Source of the DNA: Kineococcus mangrovi
GTDB lineage: Bacteria; Actinomycetota; Actinomycetes; Actinomycetales; Kineococcaceae
Reading direction: 5' to 3'
DNA length: 64,000 bases
Assembly (NCBI RefSeq): GCF_041320705.1
Contig: NZ_JBGGTQ010000001.1
Location: 248,001-312,000, forward strand
This document shows, piece after piece, positions 19,026-29,513 of this stretch (its first letter is position 1; each line of letters starts with the position of its first letter). Both the position numbers and the translations under genes were made by a program. The notes beneath the pieces were generated by a model. That model did no database searches. It worked only from the letters and a program-made list of their open reading frames with translations, and had not been told where the DNA came from.

Positions 19026-19463
19026 TCAACGGCCGGGCCGGGCGTCCAGCGCCTCGGCGAGCCTGCGCGCGTCGGCCACCGGCATCCCCGGGAGTTCGAC
19101 GTCCCGGCCGCCCACGACGAGCACCGGCGCCCTCGCCCACCTCGTCCCTGTCGAGACCCGCTGGACGTCCTGCCACGCGACGAGGCGCCCGGTCCGGTTC
19201 CAGCGGCCGGTCCGCACCCCGTCGGGGTGCAGCACGACCCCGGGACGCCAGACCACCTCCAGCGCGTACGTGGCGAGGAGCAACCCCGACCAGACGACCG
19301 CGAGCACGACGTCCACGACGGTGTGTCGGTCCCGCAGCAGCACGCTCGCGGTCCCGCAGGCGGCCGAGACGGTGAGGAGGACCACCGCCTTGCGCTGGAC
19401 GGGCCGCCGGTAGCTCCCCGGCAGACCCGTCAGATCAGGGGTCCACCGCCGGTGCGAGTCCAC
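19026..19463 (-). CDS. PH-domain membrane protein
   Basis: 145 residues. Two hydrophobic segments (AVVLLTVSAACGTASVLL and VVLAVVWSGLLLATYALEVVW) are followed by a bacterial PH-like beta domain (VVLHPDGVRTGRWNRTGRLVAWQDVQRV, VLVVGGRDVELPG). GTG 19463 precedes a coherent protein; frames further 5' run through a tRNA. Similar small PH-domain proteins are common in actinobacteria, with no firm function. It converges with the thioredoxin-like gene. Confidence 0.72.
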   Translation of the reverse strand: MDSHRRWTPDLTGLPGSYRRPVQRKAVVLLTVSAACGTASVLLRDRHTVVDVVLAVVWSGLLLATYALEVVWRPGVVLHPDGVRTGRWNRTGRLVAWQDVQRVSTGTRWARAPVLVVGGRDVELPGMPVADARRLAEALDARPGR

Positions 19464-19484
19464 GGTGGCAGGGTGGCACGGGCG

Positions 19485-19558
19485 TGGGGCGGGTGGGGCT
19501 CGAACCCACGACCGAGGAATTATGAGTTCCCTGCTCTGACCGACTGAGCTACCGCCCC
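19485..19558 (-). tRNA. tRNA-Met (anticodon CAT, elongator-like)
   Basis: A 74-nt cloverleaf on the minus strand. The acceptor GGGGCGG pairs with CCGCCCC, discriminator A. The D-arm is TAGCTCAGTCGGTCAGAGC. The GGGAA/TTCCT stem carries a CTCATAA loop, anticodon CAT. The T-arm has GGTTCGAGCC. Initiator features are absent; a lysidine-type Ile tRNA cannot be fully excluded by eye. CCA is not encoded. Confidence 0.92.
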
Positions 19559-19636
19559 CTGCACCCTCGTGCACCGCCCGAAGAACCCCGGAACGAACGG
19601 AGGGCGCACCGGAACCGGTGCGCCCTCCGCGGGAAG

Positions 19637-19709
19637 CTCCCGCAGTTGGACTCGAACCAACAACCTGCCGGTTAACAGCCGGCTGCTCTGCCAATTGAGC
19701 TATGCGGGA
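19637..19709 (-). tRNA. tRNA-Asn (anticodon GTT)
   Basis: A 73-nt cloverleaf. The acceptor TCCCGCA pairs with TGCGGGA, discriminator G. The D-arm is TAGCTCAATTGGCAGAGC. The GCCGG/CCGGC stem carries a CTGTTAA loop, anticodon GTT. The T-arm is GTTGG-TTCGAGT-CCAAC. It lies between dnaG and tRNA-Met, all on the same strand. Confidence 0.95.
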
Positions 19710-19800
19710 CCACTCCACGTCAGACGAGTGGACCCGCCGTGACGACTCTCCCACCGTACCAGCCCCTCAGGCGTCCTCGCGCACGCCCGACGGCCGTGGA

Positions 19801-21681
19801 TCACACCCCGCCCTGGGCCCGCTCCTGCCAGGTCCGGCGGGCCTGCTCGAGGCGGAACAGCTCCGCCGAGGCCGCCTGGTACTCCTCGGCCTGGCTCGCG
19901 GGGTCGAGCCGCATGAGGGTGCGCCGGGCGTCGGCGACGGCGCGAGTCGCGGCCTGACCGGCGAGGGCGGCCACGAGGGACCGGCCCCAGCTCTCCAGCT
20001 GCTCCTCGCTGGAGACGGGCAGGTCCACGGCCGCGAGCTCGTCGACCAGGGCGGCGACGGGCCCGTCGGCGTAGTCCAGGACCCGCGTCAGCCAGGCCGG
20101 GCCCTGCGGCGCCTCGGCGGGCCCCCCGGCGGCGACGACGGCGTCGTGCACGGCACGGTGCCCGGGGGCGCCGAAGGCGTCGGCCTCCAGGGCGTCGAAG
20201 ACCTCCGCGACCGACCACGGCGCCTGCAGCGCGCAGGACAGGACGCGCCGCTCCAGCTGCGCCACGGGGTCGTGGAGGTCGACCGCGGGGCGCGGGGGCG
20301 GCGGTGCGGCCTGCGGGCGCGTCCCTCCCGGGCCGGACCCGCCGGAGTGCCGCCGCACGCGGTCCAGGACGAACCGCTCGTCGAGGAACCCCGTCCAGCG
20401 GTCGAGGTTGATGGCGTACCGCTGCTGCAACCCGCGGTCCCGGATGGCCCCGATGATCGGCGCGGCGGCGTCCAGCGCGGCGAGCCGTCCGCTCTCGGAG
20501 TCGAGGTCGTAGCGTTTGATCGTCGAGCGGATCGCGAACTCGAACAGCGGCACCCTGCCCTCGACGAGCTGGCGCACCGCCTCGTCCCCGGCCGACAGCC
20601 GCAGCTCGCACGGGTCCTGACCACCCGGGGCGACCGCCACGTAGGTCTGCGCGCTGAAGCGCTGGTCGAGCTCGTACGCCTTCATGGCGGCCTTCTGCCC
20701 GGCCGCGTCCCCGTCGAAGGTGAAGACGACCTCGGCGGCGACGTCGGCCCCGCCGAGCATCCGCTGCACGATCCGGGCGTGCTCCTCCCCGAACGCCGTC
20801 CCGCACGTCGCCACCGCCGCACCGACACCGGCCAGGTGGCAGGCCATGACGTCGGTGTACCCCTCCACCACGACGACGCGCCGGGTGCGGGAGATCTCCC
20901 GCTTGGCCAGGTCGAGCCCGTACAGGGCCTGCGACTTCTTGTAGACGGGGGTCTCCGGGGAGTTCAGGTACTTCGCCTCGATGCGGTCGTCGTCGAACAG
21001 GCGGCGTGCCCCGAAGGCGACGGTGTGCCCGCTGACGTCGCGGATCGGCCAGACCAGGCGCCCGCGGAACCGGTCGTACAGCCCGCGCTGGCTCTGCCCG
21101 GCCAGGCCGGAGGCCACGAGGTCCTCCTCGCCGAACCCCTTGGCGCGCAGCTGGCGCAGCAGCGCGTCACCCGTGCTCGGGGCGAACCCGACGCCGAAGC
21201 GGGCGGCGTCCTCGCGGCTGAAACCCCGCTCGGCCAGGAACTGCCGGGCGGTCTCGGCGGGGCCGGGCGCCTCGAGCTGACGGGCGTAGAAGTCCTCGGC
21301 CACCTCGTGCATCCGCAGCAGGCGCTGGCGCTGGCCGGCGTTGCCCGCCGGGCGCTGGGCGCTGCGGCCGCCGTCGTCGACGTAGCGCAGCTGCACGCCC
21401 GCCCGCTGGGCCAGGCGCTCGACGGCGTCGGCGAAACCCAGGCCGTCGATCTTCATGACGAACTCGATGGCGTCGCCGGACTCCCCGCAGCCGAAGCAGC
21501 GCCAGCGGCCCGTCGCCGGGCGGACGGTGAAGCTCGGGGTGCGCTCGTCGTGGAAGGGGCACAGCCCCTTGAAGGAGCCGACGCCCCCGGAGCGCAGGGT
21601 CACCTGCTCACCCACGACCTCGTCGAGGCGGACGCGCTCCTTGACGGCCAGCAGGTCGTCTGGATGGATGCGCCCGGCCAC
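19801..21681 (-). CDS. dnaG: DNA primase
   Basis: 626 residues. DnaG makes RNA primers at the replication fork. The N-terminal CHC2 zinc finger has Cys41, His44, Cys62 and Cys65 (CPFH...CFGC). The catalytic core includes RFRGRLVWPIRD, the TOPRIM glutamate in VVVVEGYTDVMA and FDGDAAGQKA. A C-terminal helicase-binding region follows a Pro-rich linker. GTG 21681 lacks a ribosome site but is 6 bases after TACACT, so the mRNA is probably leaderless. Two tRNA genes lie downstream. Confidence 0.96.
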   Translation of the reverse strand: MAGRIHPDDLLAVKERVRLDEVVGEQVTLRSGGVGSFKGLCPFHDERTPSFTVRPATGRWRCFGCGESGDAIEFVMKIDGLGFADAVERLAQRAGVQLRYVDDGGRSAQRPAGNAGQRQRLLRMHEVAEDFYARQLEAPGPAETARQFLAERGFSREDAARFGVGFAPSTGDALLRQLRAKGFGEEDLVASGLAGQSQRGLYDRFRGRLVWPIRDVSGHTVAFGARRLFDDDRIEAKYLNSPETPVYKKSQALYGLDLAKREISRTRRVVVVEGYTDVMACHLAGVGAAVATCGTAFGEEHARIVQRMLGGADVAAEVVFTFDGDAAGQKAAMKAYELDQRFSAQTYVAVAPGGQDPCELRLSAGDEAVRQLVEGRVPLFEFAIRSTIKRYDLDSESGRLAALDAAAPIIGAIRDRGLQQRYAINLDRWTGFLDERFVLDRVRRHSGGSGPGGTRPQAAPPPPRPAVDLHDPVAQLERRVLSCALQAPWSVAEVFDALEADAFGAPGHRAVHDAVVAAGGPAEAPQGPAWLTRVLDYADGPVAALVDELAAVDLPVSSEEQLESWGRSLVAALAGQAATRAVADARRTLMRLDPASQAEEYQAASAELFRLEQARRTWQERAQGGV

Positions 21682-21687
21682 GGGTGG

Positions 21688-21693
21688 AGTGTA
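21688..21693 (-). promoter_or_regulatory. -10 element for leaderless dnaG
   Basis: TACACT on the minus strand ends 6 bases before the dnaG GTG. It shares a 61-base divergent intergenic region with metY. Confidence 0.55.
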
Positions 21694-21742
21694 GGCGCCG
21701 CCGCCGACGCCCCCGGCGGGTGGCGGGTGGCAGGATCGTCCC

Positions 21743-23056
21743 GTGAGCAGCGAGCAGAGCAGCGGCGACGACCGCACCTGGGGCTTCCGCACCCGCGCCG
21801 TGCACGCGGGCGCCGTCCCCGAGCCCACGACCGGGGCCCGCGCCGTCCCGATCTTCCAGACGACGAGCTTCGTCTTCGAGGACGCCGCCGACGCCGCGAA
21901 CCTCTTCGCGCTGCAGAAGTACGGCAACATCTACTCGCGCATCTCCAACCCCACCGTCGCCGCGTTCGAGGAGCGCATCGCCTCCCTGGAGGGCGGCCTG
22001 GGGGCGTTGGCCTGCGCCAGCGGGCAGTCGGCGGAGTTCCTCACGTTCGCGGCCCTGGCCGGTGCCGGCGACCACGTCGTCGCCTCCAACAACCTCTACG
22101 GCGGCACGGTCACCCAGCTCGACGTGACGCTGCGGCGCTTCGGCGTCGACACCGTGTTCGTCGACCCGACCCCGGAGGCGGTGCGCGCCGCGATCACCGA
22201 CACGACGCGGTTCGTCTTCACCGAGCTCGTCGCGAACCCCTCCACGGTGGTCGCCGACGTCCGCGGCCTGGCCGACGTCGCGCACGAGGCGGGTGTCCCC
22301 CTCGTCGTGGACGCCACGACCGCCACGCCGTACCTGTGCCGGCCGATCGAGCACGGCGCGGACATCGTCATCCACTCCGCGACGAAGTTCCTCGGCGGTC
22401 ACGGCACGACCCTGGGCGGGGTCGTCGTCGACGCCGGCACGTTCCCGTGGGACAACGGGAAGTTCCCCGCGATGACCGAACCGGTCGCCTCCTACGGCGG
22501 GCTGTCGTGGTGGGGGAACTTCGCCGAGTACGGGTTCCTCACCAAGCTGCGCAGCGAGCAGCTGCGCGACATCGGGGCGACCCTGTCGCCGCACTCGGCG
22601 TTCCTGCTCCTCATGGGGGTCGAGACGCTGCCCCAGCGCATGCGTGAGCACGTCGCGAACGCCCAGCGCGTCGCGGCCTGGCTCGAGGCGGACGAGCGGG
22701 TGTCGTGGGTCCGCTACTCCGGGCTGCCCTCGCACACCCACCACGACCTCGCCCGGCGCTACCTGCCCGAAGGTCCCGGGGCGGTGTTCTCCTTCGGCGT
22801 CGTCGGTGGACGCGCTGCGGGGGAACGGTTCATCGACAGCGTGCAGCTGTGCTCGCACCTGGCGAACATCGGTGACGCGCGCACGCTCGTCCTGCACCCG
22901 GCGTCCACGACCCACCAGCAGCTGTCCACCGAGCAGCTCCGGGCGGCGGGGGTGCCCGCCGACCTCATCCGCATCAGCGTGGGTCTGGAGGACGTCGAGG
23001 ACGTCCTGTGGGACCTCGACCAGGCCCTCGCCGCGGCCGTGAAGGGGAACTCGTGA
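21743..23056 (+). CDS. metY: O-acetylhomoserine sulfhydrylase (MetY type)
   Basis: 437 residues, the longer form of the Cys/Met-metabolism PLP family that takes O-acetylhomoserine with sulfide to homocysteine. The PLP lysine is Lys215 in [12 protein letters not shown]. Other family features are [16 protein letters not shown] and the MetY-type insertion [17 protein letters not shown] 21743 follows CAGGAT by 6 bases (possible leaderless start). Its stop overlaps the start of the next gene. The CoA-binding partner is typical next to metY in actinobacteria. Confidence 0.92.
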   Translation: MSSEQSSGDDRTWGFRTRAVHAGAVPEPTTGARAVPIFQTTSFVFEDAADAANLFALQKYGNIYSRISNPTVAAFEERIASLEGGLGALACASGQSAEFLTFAALAGAGDHVVASNNLYGGTVTQLDVTLRRFGVDTVFVDPTPEAVRAAITDTTRFVFTELVANPSTVVADVRGLADVAHEAGVPLVVDATTATPYLCRPIEHGADIVIHSATKFLGGHGTTLGGVVVDAGTFPWDNGKFPAMTEPVASYGGLSWWGNFAEYGFLTKLRSEQLRDIGATLSPHSAFLLLMGVETLPQRMREHVANAQRVAAWLEADERVSWVRYSGLPSHTHHDLARRYLPEGPGAVFSFGVVGGRAAGERFIDSVQLCSHLANIGDARTLVLHPASTTHQQLSTEQLRAAGVPADLIRISVGLEDVEDVLWDLDQALAAAVKGNS

Positions 23057-23652
23057 CCGACCCGCAGACCACGTCCTCGACGCCGGTGGACGGCGCCTCC
23101 GACGTCGGCACCGTCGCCGCCCCGCAGAACCTGCGGGAGCAGCCCGCCGCCACCGGTTCCCAGGACGCCCCGACCACGACGTGGTCGTCCCCCGCGGCCG
23201 GGGAGCGGCTGCGCATCCTGCGCCGCACGCGGACCGTCGCGATCCTGGGCGCCTCGAACAAACCGTCGCGGGCCTCGTACTTCGTGCAGACCTACCTGCT
23301 GGCCGACTCCGACTTCGAGCTCTGGTTCGTCAACCCGAACGAGACGGAGATCCTCGGTCACCGCGCCTACCCCTCGCTCGCCGAACTGCCCGGTGTGCCC
23401 GACCTCGTCGACGTGTTCCGCCGCCCCAGCGAACTGGACGCGGTCCTGGACGACGTCATCGCCGTCGGGTCCCCCGTGATGTGGATGCAGCTCGGGCTGG
23501 CCGACGAGGCCGTGGCCCGGCGCGGCGCCGAGCACGGCGTCACGGTCGTCATGAACCGGTGCCTGAAGATCGAGCACGCCCGGTTCCACGGCGGTCTGCA
23601 CCTGGCCGGGTTCGACACCGGGGTCATCTCCTCGCGGCGCCGCTCGCGCTGA
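23053..23652 (+). CDS. CoA-binding domain protein (YccU-like)
   Basis: 199 residues. A flexible Ser/Thr/Ala-rich N-terminus of about 50 residues precedes a Rossmann CoA-binding domain. Visible motifs are VAILGASNKPSRASYFVQTYL, FVNPNETEILGHRAYPSLAELPG, DLVDVFRRPSE and VVMNRCLKIEHARF. GTG 23053 overlaps the metY stop by 4 bases with GAAGGGGAAC upstream, so the pair is translationally coupled. The role is unknown; proximity suggests sulfur amino-acid or acyl-CoA metabolism. Confidence 0.85.
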   Translation: MTDPQTTSSTPVDGASDVGTVAAPQNLREQPAATGSQDAPTTTWSSPAAGERLRILRRTRTVAILGASNKPSRASYFVQTYLLADSDFELWFVNPNETEILGHRAYPSLAELPGVPDLVDVFRRPSELDAVLDDVIAVGSPVMWMQLGLADEAVARRGAEHGVTVVMNRCLKIEHARFHGGLHLAGFDTGVISSRRRSR

Positions 23653-23761
23653 GGGGGGCTCACCGGGGTCCCGTGCCGCCCCGGTCTCCACAGGACCCCG
23701 CTGTCCACCACCGGCTCGCGGCCGCGCCCGGGAACGGCCGGGCCCGCCTAGCGTCCCGGGC

Positions 23762-24265
23762 ATGACCAGACGACTCCCCTGGGTGGCCCTCGGTGCCGGT
23801 GGCGCCGTCGCCGTGCAGGTCGCCGCCGGGCTCGGCCTCGTGGCGTACGCCTTCGCCACCGACGGCGACGACCACGAGACGATCGTGAACCCACCCGTCG
23901 CCCGGGAGCTGGACTCCCCGCCGCCGTGGCCCGTGGGCACCTGCCTGGGCGAGGACGACCGGCCGGTGCCGTGCGCCGTCGCGCACGCCGCCGAGGTCGT
24001 CGCCGTTCCCGACCCCGGCGGCGTCCCCACCGCGGACGTGCGGCGCTGGGCGGCCGACGCGGTGTGCGCGCGCACCGTGGCCTCGCTCACCGGTGGCCTG
24101 CGCCCGGCGGTGTTCACGTACGCCTCGCTCTACCCCTCACCGGAGGTGGCGCGGCGGGACGATCGGGTGACCTGCCTCCTCGTCGCGCACCGGCGGACCC
24201 CGCTCGTGGGGTCGCTGACGGCCGGGGACCTGCGTCCCCCGGAACCGCCCCTGCCGTTCGAGTGA
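23762..24265 (+). CDS. Membrane-anchored septum-formation-like protein
   Basis: 167 residues. A single N-terminal membrane anchor (LPWVALGAGGAVAVQVAAGLGLVAYAF) leads to an extracellular domain with the pattern WPVGTCLGEDDRPVPCAVAHAAEVVAV. This resembles the actinobacterial septum-formation/DUF4190-linked domain, with cysteines that could pair. ATG 23762 lies 7 bases after TAGCGT, suggesting a leaderless mRNA. The family match is by eye only. Confidence 0.65.
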   Translation: MTRRLPWVALGAGGAVAVQVAAGLGLVAYAFATDGDDHETIVNPPVARELDSPPPWPVGTCLGEDDRPVPCAVAHAAEVVAVPDPGGVPTADVRRWAADAVCARTVASLTGGLRPAVFTYASLYPSPEVARRDDRVTCLLVAHRRTPLVGSLTAGDLRPPEPPLPFE

Positions 24266-24268
24266 CGA

Positions 24269-25525
24269 TCAGTGCGACCCGGTGAGCTTGCCGTGCCAGG
24301 CCAGCGCGGACGCGTCGGTGAGCGAGGCGACCTGGTCGACGACGACGCGCAGCCGCGCGGCGTCGTCGACGGCCAGGGCGTGGTCCTCGCGGAAGGGTGG
24401 TTCCAGCACGTCCGGTCCGCCCGCGACGAGGGCCGCGAGCAGTTCGTGCAGGAGTTCGCGCTGACGAGCGTAGAACGGCTGACGTTCCTGCGCGCTCATG
24501 ACGAACGTGGCCGCCACGCCCTTGAGCACCGCGACCTCGAGCACCGTCTCCGGTGGCACCACGACGTCGGCCGCGTACCGGGTGAGGCGGCCGTCGCCGT
24601 GCCGTTCGCGCGTCGCCCGCTCGGCGGCGTTCGCGAACCGACCGATGAGCTGGGAGGTCATGTCCTTGAGCGCAGCGAGGTGCCGCCGCCCGCCGAACAC
24701 CTCACCGGGCCGTTCGGCGGCCCAGAAGCCGGAGGAGGAGAGTCGTCGCAGCGCAGCGTCCACCGCGTCGTCGGAGGCGTCGGGCAGGTACCAGTCCCGC
24801 ACCTGCGCGGCCACCCGGGCACGGATCTCGGCCTGCTCCAGCCAGTCCAGCCGGACGTGACCGGCCACGACGGCGTCCTCGACGTCGTGCACCGAGTAGG
24901 CGACGTCGTCGGCGAAGTCCATGACCTGCGCCTCCACGCACGGACGGTTCTCCGGCGCCCCCGGCTCCCCGCCGCGCAGCCACGCGAACACCGCGGCGTC
25001 GTCGGCGTAGGCGCCGAACTTCGACGTGATCCGTGGGGCCTTCCCGTGCAGCCACGGGTACTTCGTCGCGGCGTCCAGGCTGGCCCGGGTGAGGTTCAAC
25101 CCGACCGGGGACCCGTCCGCGGCGACCGACTTCGGTTCCAGCCGGGTGAGGATGCGCAGCGTCTGGGCGTTGCCCTCGAACCCGCCGATCCCGGCGGCGG
25201 CCTCGGCCAGCGCGCGCTCGCCGTTGTGGCCGAACGGCGGGTGGCCGAGGTCGTGGGCCAGGCAGGCGGTGTCGACGACGTCGGGGTCGCAGCCGAGGGC
25301 GGCGCCCAGCTCGCGACCGACCTGGGCGACCTCCAGGGAGTGCGTCAGCCGGTTGCGCACGAAGTCGTCGGTGCCGGGACCGACGACCTGCGTCTTGGCG
25401 GCCAGCCGGCGCAGCGCCGAGGAGTGCAGGACGCGGGCCCGGTCGCGCATGAAGGCGCTGCGGCCGTGCGTCTTCGGGGGCTCGGTGGCCCACCGTTCGA
25501 CGTCGGCCGGACCGTATCCGCTCAT
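24269..25525 (-). CDS. dgt: Deoxyguanosinetriphosphate triphosphohydrolase-like protein (HD domain)
   Basis: 418 residues. The HD-domain ligands are visible: His62 (RLTHSLEV), His91-Asp92 ([15 protein letters not shown]) and the later Asp in [14 protein letters not shown]. The enzyme splits dNTPs to deoxynucleosides and triphosphate. The N-terminal [20 protein letters not shown] is typical of type 2 dGTPases. ATG 25525 overlaps the dus stop (ATGA), so the two genes form an operon, in the same region as M. tuberculosis dgt near dnaG. Confidence 0.92.
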   Translation of the reverse strand: MSGYGPADVERWATEPPKTHGRSAFMRDRARVLHSSALRRLAAKTQVVGPGTDDFVRNRLTHSLEVAQVGRELGAALGCDPDVVDTACLAHDLGHPPFGHNGERALAEAAAGIGGFEGNAQTLRILTRLEPKSVAADGSPVGLNLTRASLDAATKYPWLHGKAPRITSKFGAYADDAAVFAWLRGGEPGAPENRPCVEAQVMDFADDVAYSVHDVEDAVVAGHVRLDWLEQAEIRARVAAQVRDWYLPDASDDAVDAALRRLSSSGFWAAERPGEVFGGRRHLAALKDMTSQLIGRFANAAERATRERHGDGRLTRYAADVVVPPETVLEVAVLKGVAATFVMSAQERQPFYARQRELLHELLAALVAGGPDVLEPPFREDHALAVDDAARLRVVVDQVASLTDASALAWHGKLTGSH

Positions 25526-26688
25526 CCGCCGGACACCGACAGCTCGGCCTGGCGGATCATCTCCGCGGCCGCGCCGGTGAGCTCCCGGGACTCCAGCCAG
25601 CCCTCGGGCAGCGCGACGCGCGCCTGCGGCGAGCCGGCCCGCCCGCGCGACCCCTCGGCGGCCGCCCCGGGGTACGGCTGGTCGAGGTCGAGGTCGGCGA
25701 TGAGCTCGTCGAGCGCCTCCAGGGTGTCGACGAGACCGAGCCGGGCGCGCATGTCGCCACCGACGGCGTACCCCTTGAAGTACCAGGAGATGTGCTTGCG
25801 AATGTCGCGGCAGCCGCGCAGCTCGTCCTCGTAGAACTCGCACAGCAGCTCGGCGTGCCGGCGCAGCACCTGCGTGACCTGGCGCAGCCCGGGACGGACC
25901 CGCTCGGGACGGCCCGCGAACCCGGCCTCGAGGTCGGCGAACAGCCACGGTCGCCCGAGGCAGCCGCGGCCGACGACGACCCCGTCGACCCCGGTGCGCT
26001 GCACCATGTCGAGGGCGTCCTCGGCGCTCCAGATGTCGCCGTTGCCCAGGACGGGGATGGAGGTGACGGTCTCGCGCAGGCGCGCGATGGCGTCCCAGTC
26101 GGCGTGCCCGGAGTAGTGCTGGGAGGCGGTGCGCCCGTGCAGGGCGACGGCCGCGACGCCCTCCTGCTCGGCCGTGCGACCGGCCTGCAGGTACGTCAGG
26201 TGGTCGTCGTCGATGCCCTTGCGCATCTTCACCGTCACCGGGACGCCGCCCCTGGACGCCTCGGTCACCGCCCCGCGCACGATCTGGCGGAACAGGTCCG
26301 CCTTCCACGGCAGGGCGGACCCGCCGCCCTTGCGGGTCACCTTCGGCACCGGGCAGCCGAAGTTCAGGTCGACGTGGTCGGCGAGGTCCTCGGCCACGAT
26401 CATCTCGACGGCCTTGGCGACGGTGAGCGGGTCGACGCCGTACAGCTGCAGGCTGCGCGGGCGTTCGGCGGGGGTGAAGGAGATGAGCCGCATCGTCTCC
26501 GGCGTCCGTTCCACGAGCGCGCGGGAGGTGATCATCTCGCTGACGTAGAAGCCCTCGCCCTGCTCGCGGCACAGCTGGCGGTAGGCGGTGTTGGTGATGC
26601 CCGCCATCGGCGCCAGGACGACGGGGGTCGCCGAGACGAGGGGCCCGATCCTCAGCGGCCGGACGGCGGTCGTCGTGGGTGCGCTCAC
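25522..26688 (-). CDS. dusB: tRNA-dihydrouridine synthase (DusB-like)
   Basis: 388 residues. This FMN-dependent enzyme reduces uridines in tRNA D-loops. The TIM-barrel flavin motifs [15 protein letters not shown] and [22 protein letters not shown] (catalytic Cys112) are present, with [24 protein letters not shown] and [17 protein letters not shown] 26688 follows CACAAT by 6 bases (leaderless) and fixes the start within a longer open frame. It overlaps dgt by 4 bases. Confidence 0.93.
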   Translation of the reverse strand: MSAPTTTAVRPLRIGPLVSATPVVLAPMAGITNTAYRQLCREQGEGFYVSEMITSRALVERTPETMRLISFTPAERPRSLQLYGVDPLTVAKAVEMIVAEDLADHVDLNFGCPVPKVTRKGGGSALPWKADLFRQIVRGAVTEASRGGVPVTVKMRKGIDDDHLTYLQAGRTAEQEGVAAVALHGRTASQHYSGHADWDAIARLRETVTSIPVLGNGDIWSAEDALDMVQRTGVDGVVVGRGCLGRPWLFADLEAGFAGRPERVRPGLRQVTQVLRRHAELLCEFYEDELRGCRDIRKHISWYFKGYAVGGDMRARLGLVDTLEALDELIADLDLDQPYPGAAAEGSRGRAGSPQARVALPEGWLESRELTGAAAEMIRQAELSVSGG

Positions 26689-26694
26689 GCACCC

Positions 26695-26700
26695 ATTGTG
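26695..26700 (-). promoter_or_regulatory. -10 element for leaderless dus-dgt
   Basis: CACAAT on the minus strand ends 6 bases before GTG 26688. It lies in the 47-base gap after benE. Confidence 0.45.
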
Positions 26701-26735
26701 GACCCCGCCGGTCGCCGGACGCCCCGCCTCCCGCC

Positions 26736-27932
26736 TCAGCTCCGGGCGCTCCGGTGACGTCCCGGCAGCGCCGGCGCCCGCAGCACCGCGAAGACCGCGA
26801 GCCCGGCCAGCAGCCCCCAGAACGCGCTGCCGATCCCGGCGAACGTCAGCCCGGAGGCCACGACGGCGAACGTCGCACCGGCCGTCACCCGGTGAGCCGC
26901 GTCGGCCAGGGCCGAGACGAGCCCGCCGACGAAGGAGTCCAGCAGTGCGAGCCCGGCGACGGCCTCCACGAGCACGGGGTCGGTGCTGCCGACGAGCCCG
27001 GCGATGGGGGCGGCCAGCAGCCCCAGGACGAGGTACCCCGCTCCCCCGGCGACGGCCGCGATCCAGCGCCGGGCGGGGTCCCGGTCCGCACCCGGCCCGG
27101 CGATGATGCCCGCCGCGAGCGCCGAGAGGTTCACGGTGTGCCCGCCGAAGAGCGCGGCGGCCCCGCTGCCGAGGCCCGCACCGACGAGGACCCGGCCGGT
27201 GGGGACGTCCCGGTAGCCGAGCTGCTCCAGGATCGTGAACCCCGGGATGTTCTGCCCCGCCATCGTCACGACGTACAGGGGCACGCCGAGGGAGACGAGC
27301 ACGAACGGGTCGAGCTCGGGCAGGACGGGGGTGAGCCGGGGCACCCAGTCCAGCGCGACGCCCCCGGGCAGGTCCGCGACGGTGGCCGCGAGCGCGACGA
27401 CCATCGCGGCGGGCACGGCCAGCGGCGGCCGGGACCGCCGCAGCACGAGCCAGACGAGGACGACGAGCAACGCCGGGGCGGGCACCCGGCCCACGGCGGT
27501 GACCGGCGCCAGGCACAGCGGGAACAGGACCCCGGCCAGCAGGGCCCCGGCGACGGGTGTCGGGACGCGGCGGACCAGCCGGGCCAGCGCGGGCCAGGCG
27601 CCGGTGACGACGACGAGCAGCGCGCACAGGCCGAACGCGCCGACGGCCGCGTCGAGGGAGCCGGTGCGTCCCTGGGCGGCGACGAGCAGCGCGGCGCCGG
27701 GGGTGGACCAGACGAACGACAGCGGCAGCCGGGTGCGCCAGGACAGCAGCGCGGCCAGGGCGAACTGCGCCAGGCACAGCGCGAGGAGACCGGACGCGGC
27801 CTGCGCCGGGCTCGCCCCGACGGCGGTGAGGCCGGCGAGGACGAGCACGAACGAGGACGCGAACCCGGTGAGCGCGGCGACCGCCCCGGCCGCGAGCGGT
27901 TGGCTCAGCGGACCGGGGACGGAGGTCTCCAC
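26736..27932 (-). CDS. benE: BenE-family benzoate/H+ symporter-like membrane protein
   Basis: 398 residues with about 11-12 hydrophobic segments. The BenE family signature [20 protein letters not shown] is clear, with a second conserved block around [19 protein letters not shown]. BenE imports benzoate with protons in characterised members; the substrate here is not known and no benzoate catabolic gene is nearby. GTG 27932 is 7 bases after the glyS stop, so it is probably read as part of the glyS transcript. Confidence 0.88.
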   Translation of the reverse strand: METSVPGPLSQPLAAGAVAALTGFASSFVLVLAGLTAVGASPAQAASGLLALCLAQFALAALLSWRTRLPLSFVWSTPGAALLVAAQGRTGSLDAAVGAFGLCALLVVVTGAWPALARLVRRVPTPVAGALLAGVLFPLCLAPVTAVGRVPAPALLVVLVWLVLRRSRPPLAVPAAMVVALAATVADLPGGVALDWVPRLTPVLPELDPFVLVSLGVPLYVVTMAGQNIPGFTILEQLGYRDVPTGRVLVGAGLGSGAAALFGGHTVNLSALAAGIIAGPGADRDPARRWIAAVAGGAGYLVLGLLAAPIAGLVGSTDPVLVEAVAGLALLDSFVGGLVSALADAAHRVTAGATFAVVASGLTFAGIGSAFWGLLAGLAVFAVLRAPALPGRHRSARS

Positions 27933-27939
27933 CGGGGGG

Positions 27940-29322
27940 TCAGGCGCCGAGGAGGCGGGCCCCCAGCCACTGCGACACCTGGGACAGGCCGACGCGTTCC
28001 TGCGCCATGGTGTCGCGTTCGCGGATCGTCACGGCCTGGTCCTCGAGGGTGTCGAAGTCGACCGTGATGCAGTACGGCGTCCCGACCTCGTCGTGGCGGC
28101 GGTACCGGCGGCCGATGGCGCCGGCGTCGTCGAACTCCACGTTCCAGTGCGTGCGCAGCTCCGCGGCGAGGTCCTTGGCCTTGGGCGAGAGCTGCTCGTT
28201 GCGCGAGAGCGGGAACACGGCCGCCTTGACCGGGGCGAGCCGGTGGTCCAGGCGCAGCACGGTGCGCTTGTCGACGCCGCCCTTGGTGTTCGGGGCCTCG
28301 TCCTCGGTGTAGGCGTCGACGAGGAACGCCATGAGCGAACGGGTCAGCCCGGCTGCGGGTTCGATGACGTACGGGACCCAGCGCTCGCCCTTGGTCTGGT
28401 CGAAGTACGACAGGTCGACGCCGGACTCCTCGGCGTGGGTCTTGAGGTCGTAGTCGGTGCGGTTGGCGACGCCTTCCAGCTCGCCCCACTCCGAGCCCTG
28501 GAACCCGAACCGGTACTCGATGTCCACGGTCCGCTTGGAGTAGTGCGACAGCTTCTCGGCGGGGTGCTCGAAGAACCGCAGGTTCCCGGCGTCGATGCCC
28601 AGGCCGGTGTACCAGGACATGCGCTCGTCGAGCCAGTACTGGTGCCACTGCTCGTCGGTGCCGGGCTCGACGAAGAACTCCATCTCCATCTGCTCGAACT
28701 CGCGCGTGCGGAAGATGAAGTTCCCGGGGGTGATCTCGTTGCGGAAGCTCTTGCCGATCTGGCCGATGCCGAACGGCGGCTTCTTGCGGGCCGAGCCCAT
28801 GACGTTGGCGAAGTTCACGAAGATGCCCTGGGCCGTCTCGGGCCGCAGGTAGTGCAGGCCCTCCTCGTTGTCGACGGCGCCGAGGTAGGTCTTCATGAGG
28901 CCGGAGAAGTCGCGCGGCTCGGTCCACTGCCCGCGCACCCCGGTGTCGGGGTCGGGGACGTCGGCCAGGCCGTTCTCCGGCGGGTGGCCGTGCTTGGCCT
29001 CGTAGGCCTCGAGGAGGTGGTCGGCGCGGTAGCGCTTGTGGGTCTGCAGGGACTCCACGAGCGGGTCGGTGAAGACGGCGACGTGGCCCGAGGCCTCCCA
29101 CACGCGCCGCGGGAGGATGACCGAGGAGTCCAGGCCCACGACGTCCTCGCGGGTCGTGACCGTCCGGCGCCACCACTGGCGCTTGATGTTCTCCTTCAGC
29201 TCCACGCCCAGGGGCCCGTAGTCCCAGGCCGAGCGGGTACCGCCGTAGATCTCCCCCGACGGGAACACGAACCCCCGCCGCTTGGCGAGGTTGATGACGG
29301 CGTCGAGGCGGGATGCGGCCAC
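27940..29322 (-). CDS. glyS: Glycyl-tRNA synthetase (dimeric, class II)
   Basis: 460 residues. It charges tRNA-Gly. N-terminal [25 protein letters not shown], class II motif 2 ([25 protein letters not shown]), [14 protein letters not shown], and the anticodon-binding C-terminal domain from about residue 360 are recognisable. GTG 29322 has AGGAGA upstream. A TAACCT -10 candidate lies at 29387-29392, leaving a short leader. It is divergent from zur, as in Mycobacterium where glyS sits beside smtB-furB. Confidence 0.96.
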   Translation of the reverse strand: MAASRLDAVINLAKRRGFVFPSGEIYGGTRSAWDYGPLGVELKENIKRQWWRRTVTTREDVVGLDSSVILPRRVWEASGHVAVFTDPLVESLQTHKRYRADHLLEAYEAKHGHPPENGLADVPDPDTGVRGQWTEPRDFSGLMKTYLGAVDNEEGLHYLRPETAQGIFVNFANVMGSARKKPPFGIGQIGKSFRNEITPGNFIFRTREFEQMEMEFFVEPGTDEQWHQYWLDERMSWYTGLGIDAGNLRFFEHPAEKLSHYSKRTVDIEYRFGFQGSEWGELEGVANRTDYDLKTHAEESGVDLSYFDQTKGERWVPYVIEPAAGLTRSLMAFLVDAYTEDEAPNTKGGVDKRTVLRLDHRLAPVKAAVFPLSRNEQLSPKAKDLAAELRTHWNVEFDDAGAIGRRYRRHDEVGTPYCITVDFDTLEDQAVTIRERDTMAQERVGLSQVSQWLGARLLGA

Positions 29323-29386
29323 GCTGGGGTCTCCTGTCCGGCTGGGTGTCGGCGGCGCCCGCGCGCTCGCGGCGCGGACCCCCGTG

Positions 29387-29461
29387 AGGTTACGCGCTGA
29401 GCGAGCACCGCCGACGACGGGTCGCGACCGTTCGGCCCGGACGGCCCGGCGGTCGTAGGCT
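29387..29461. promoter_or_regulatory. Divergent promoter region of glyS and zur
   Basis: TAACCT (29387-29392, minus strand) is a -10 candidate for glyS. TAGGCT (29456-29461, plus strand) is one for zur, giving leaders of about 55 and 45 bases. No convincing -35 elements and no clear Zur palindrome are seen here. Confidence 0.35.
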
Positions 29462-29513
29462 GACTCGACCCGCCCGGGCCGCACCGGGCCCGACCTGAGG
29501 AGTGCGAGGAAGC

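Noticed and set aside
19485-19709. tRNA pair as an integration site for a mobile element
   Set aside because: No integrase, no direct repeat of a tRNA 3' end and no drop in GC nearby; the flanks are core genes.
24269-26692. A single 807-codon dus-dgt fusion
   Set aside because: The dgt frame stays open upstream, but there it is out of frame with the real dus gene. The ATGA overlap shows two separate proteins.
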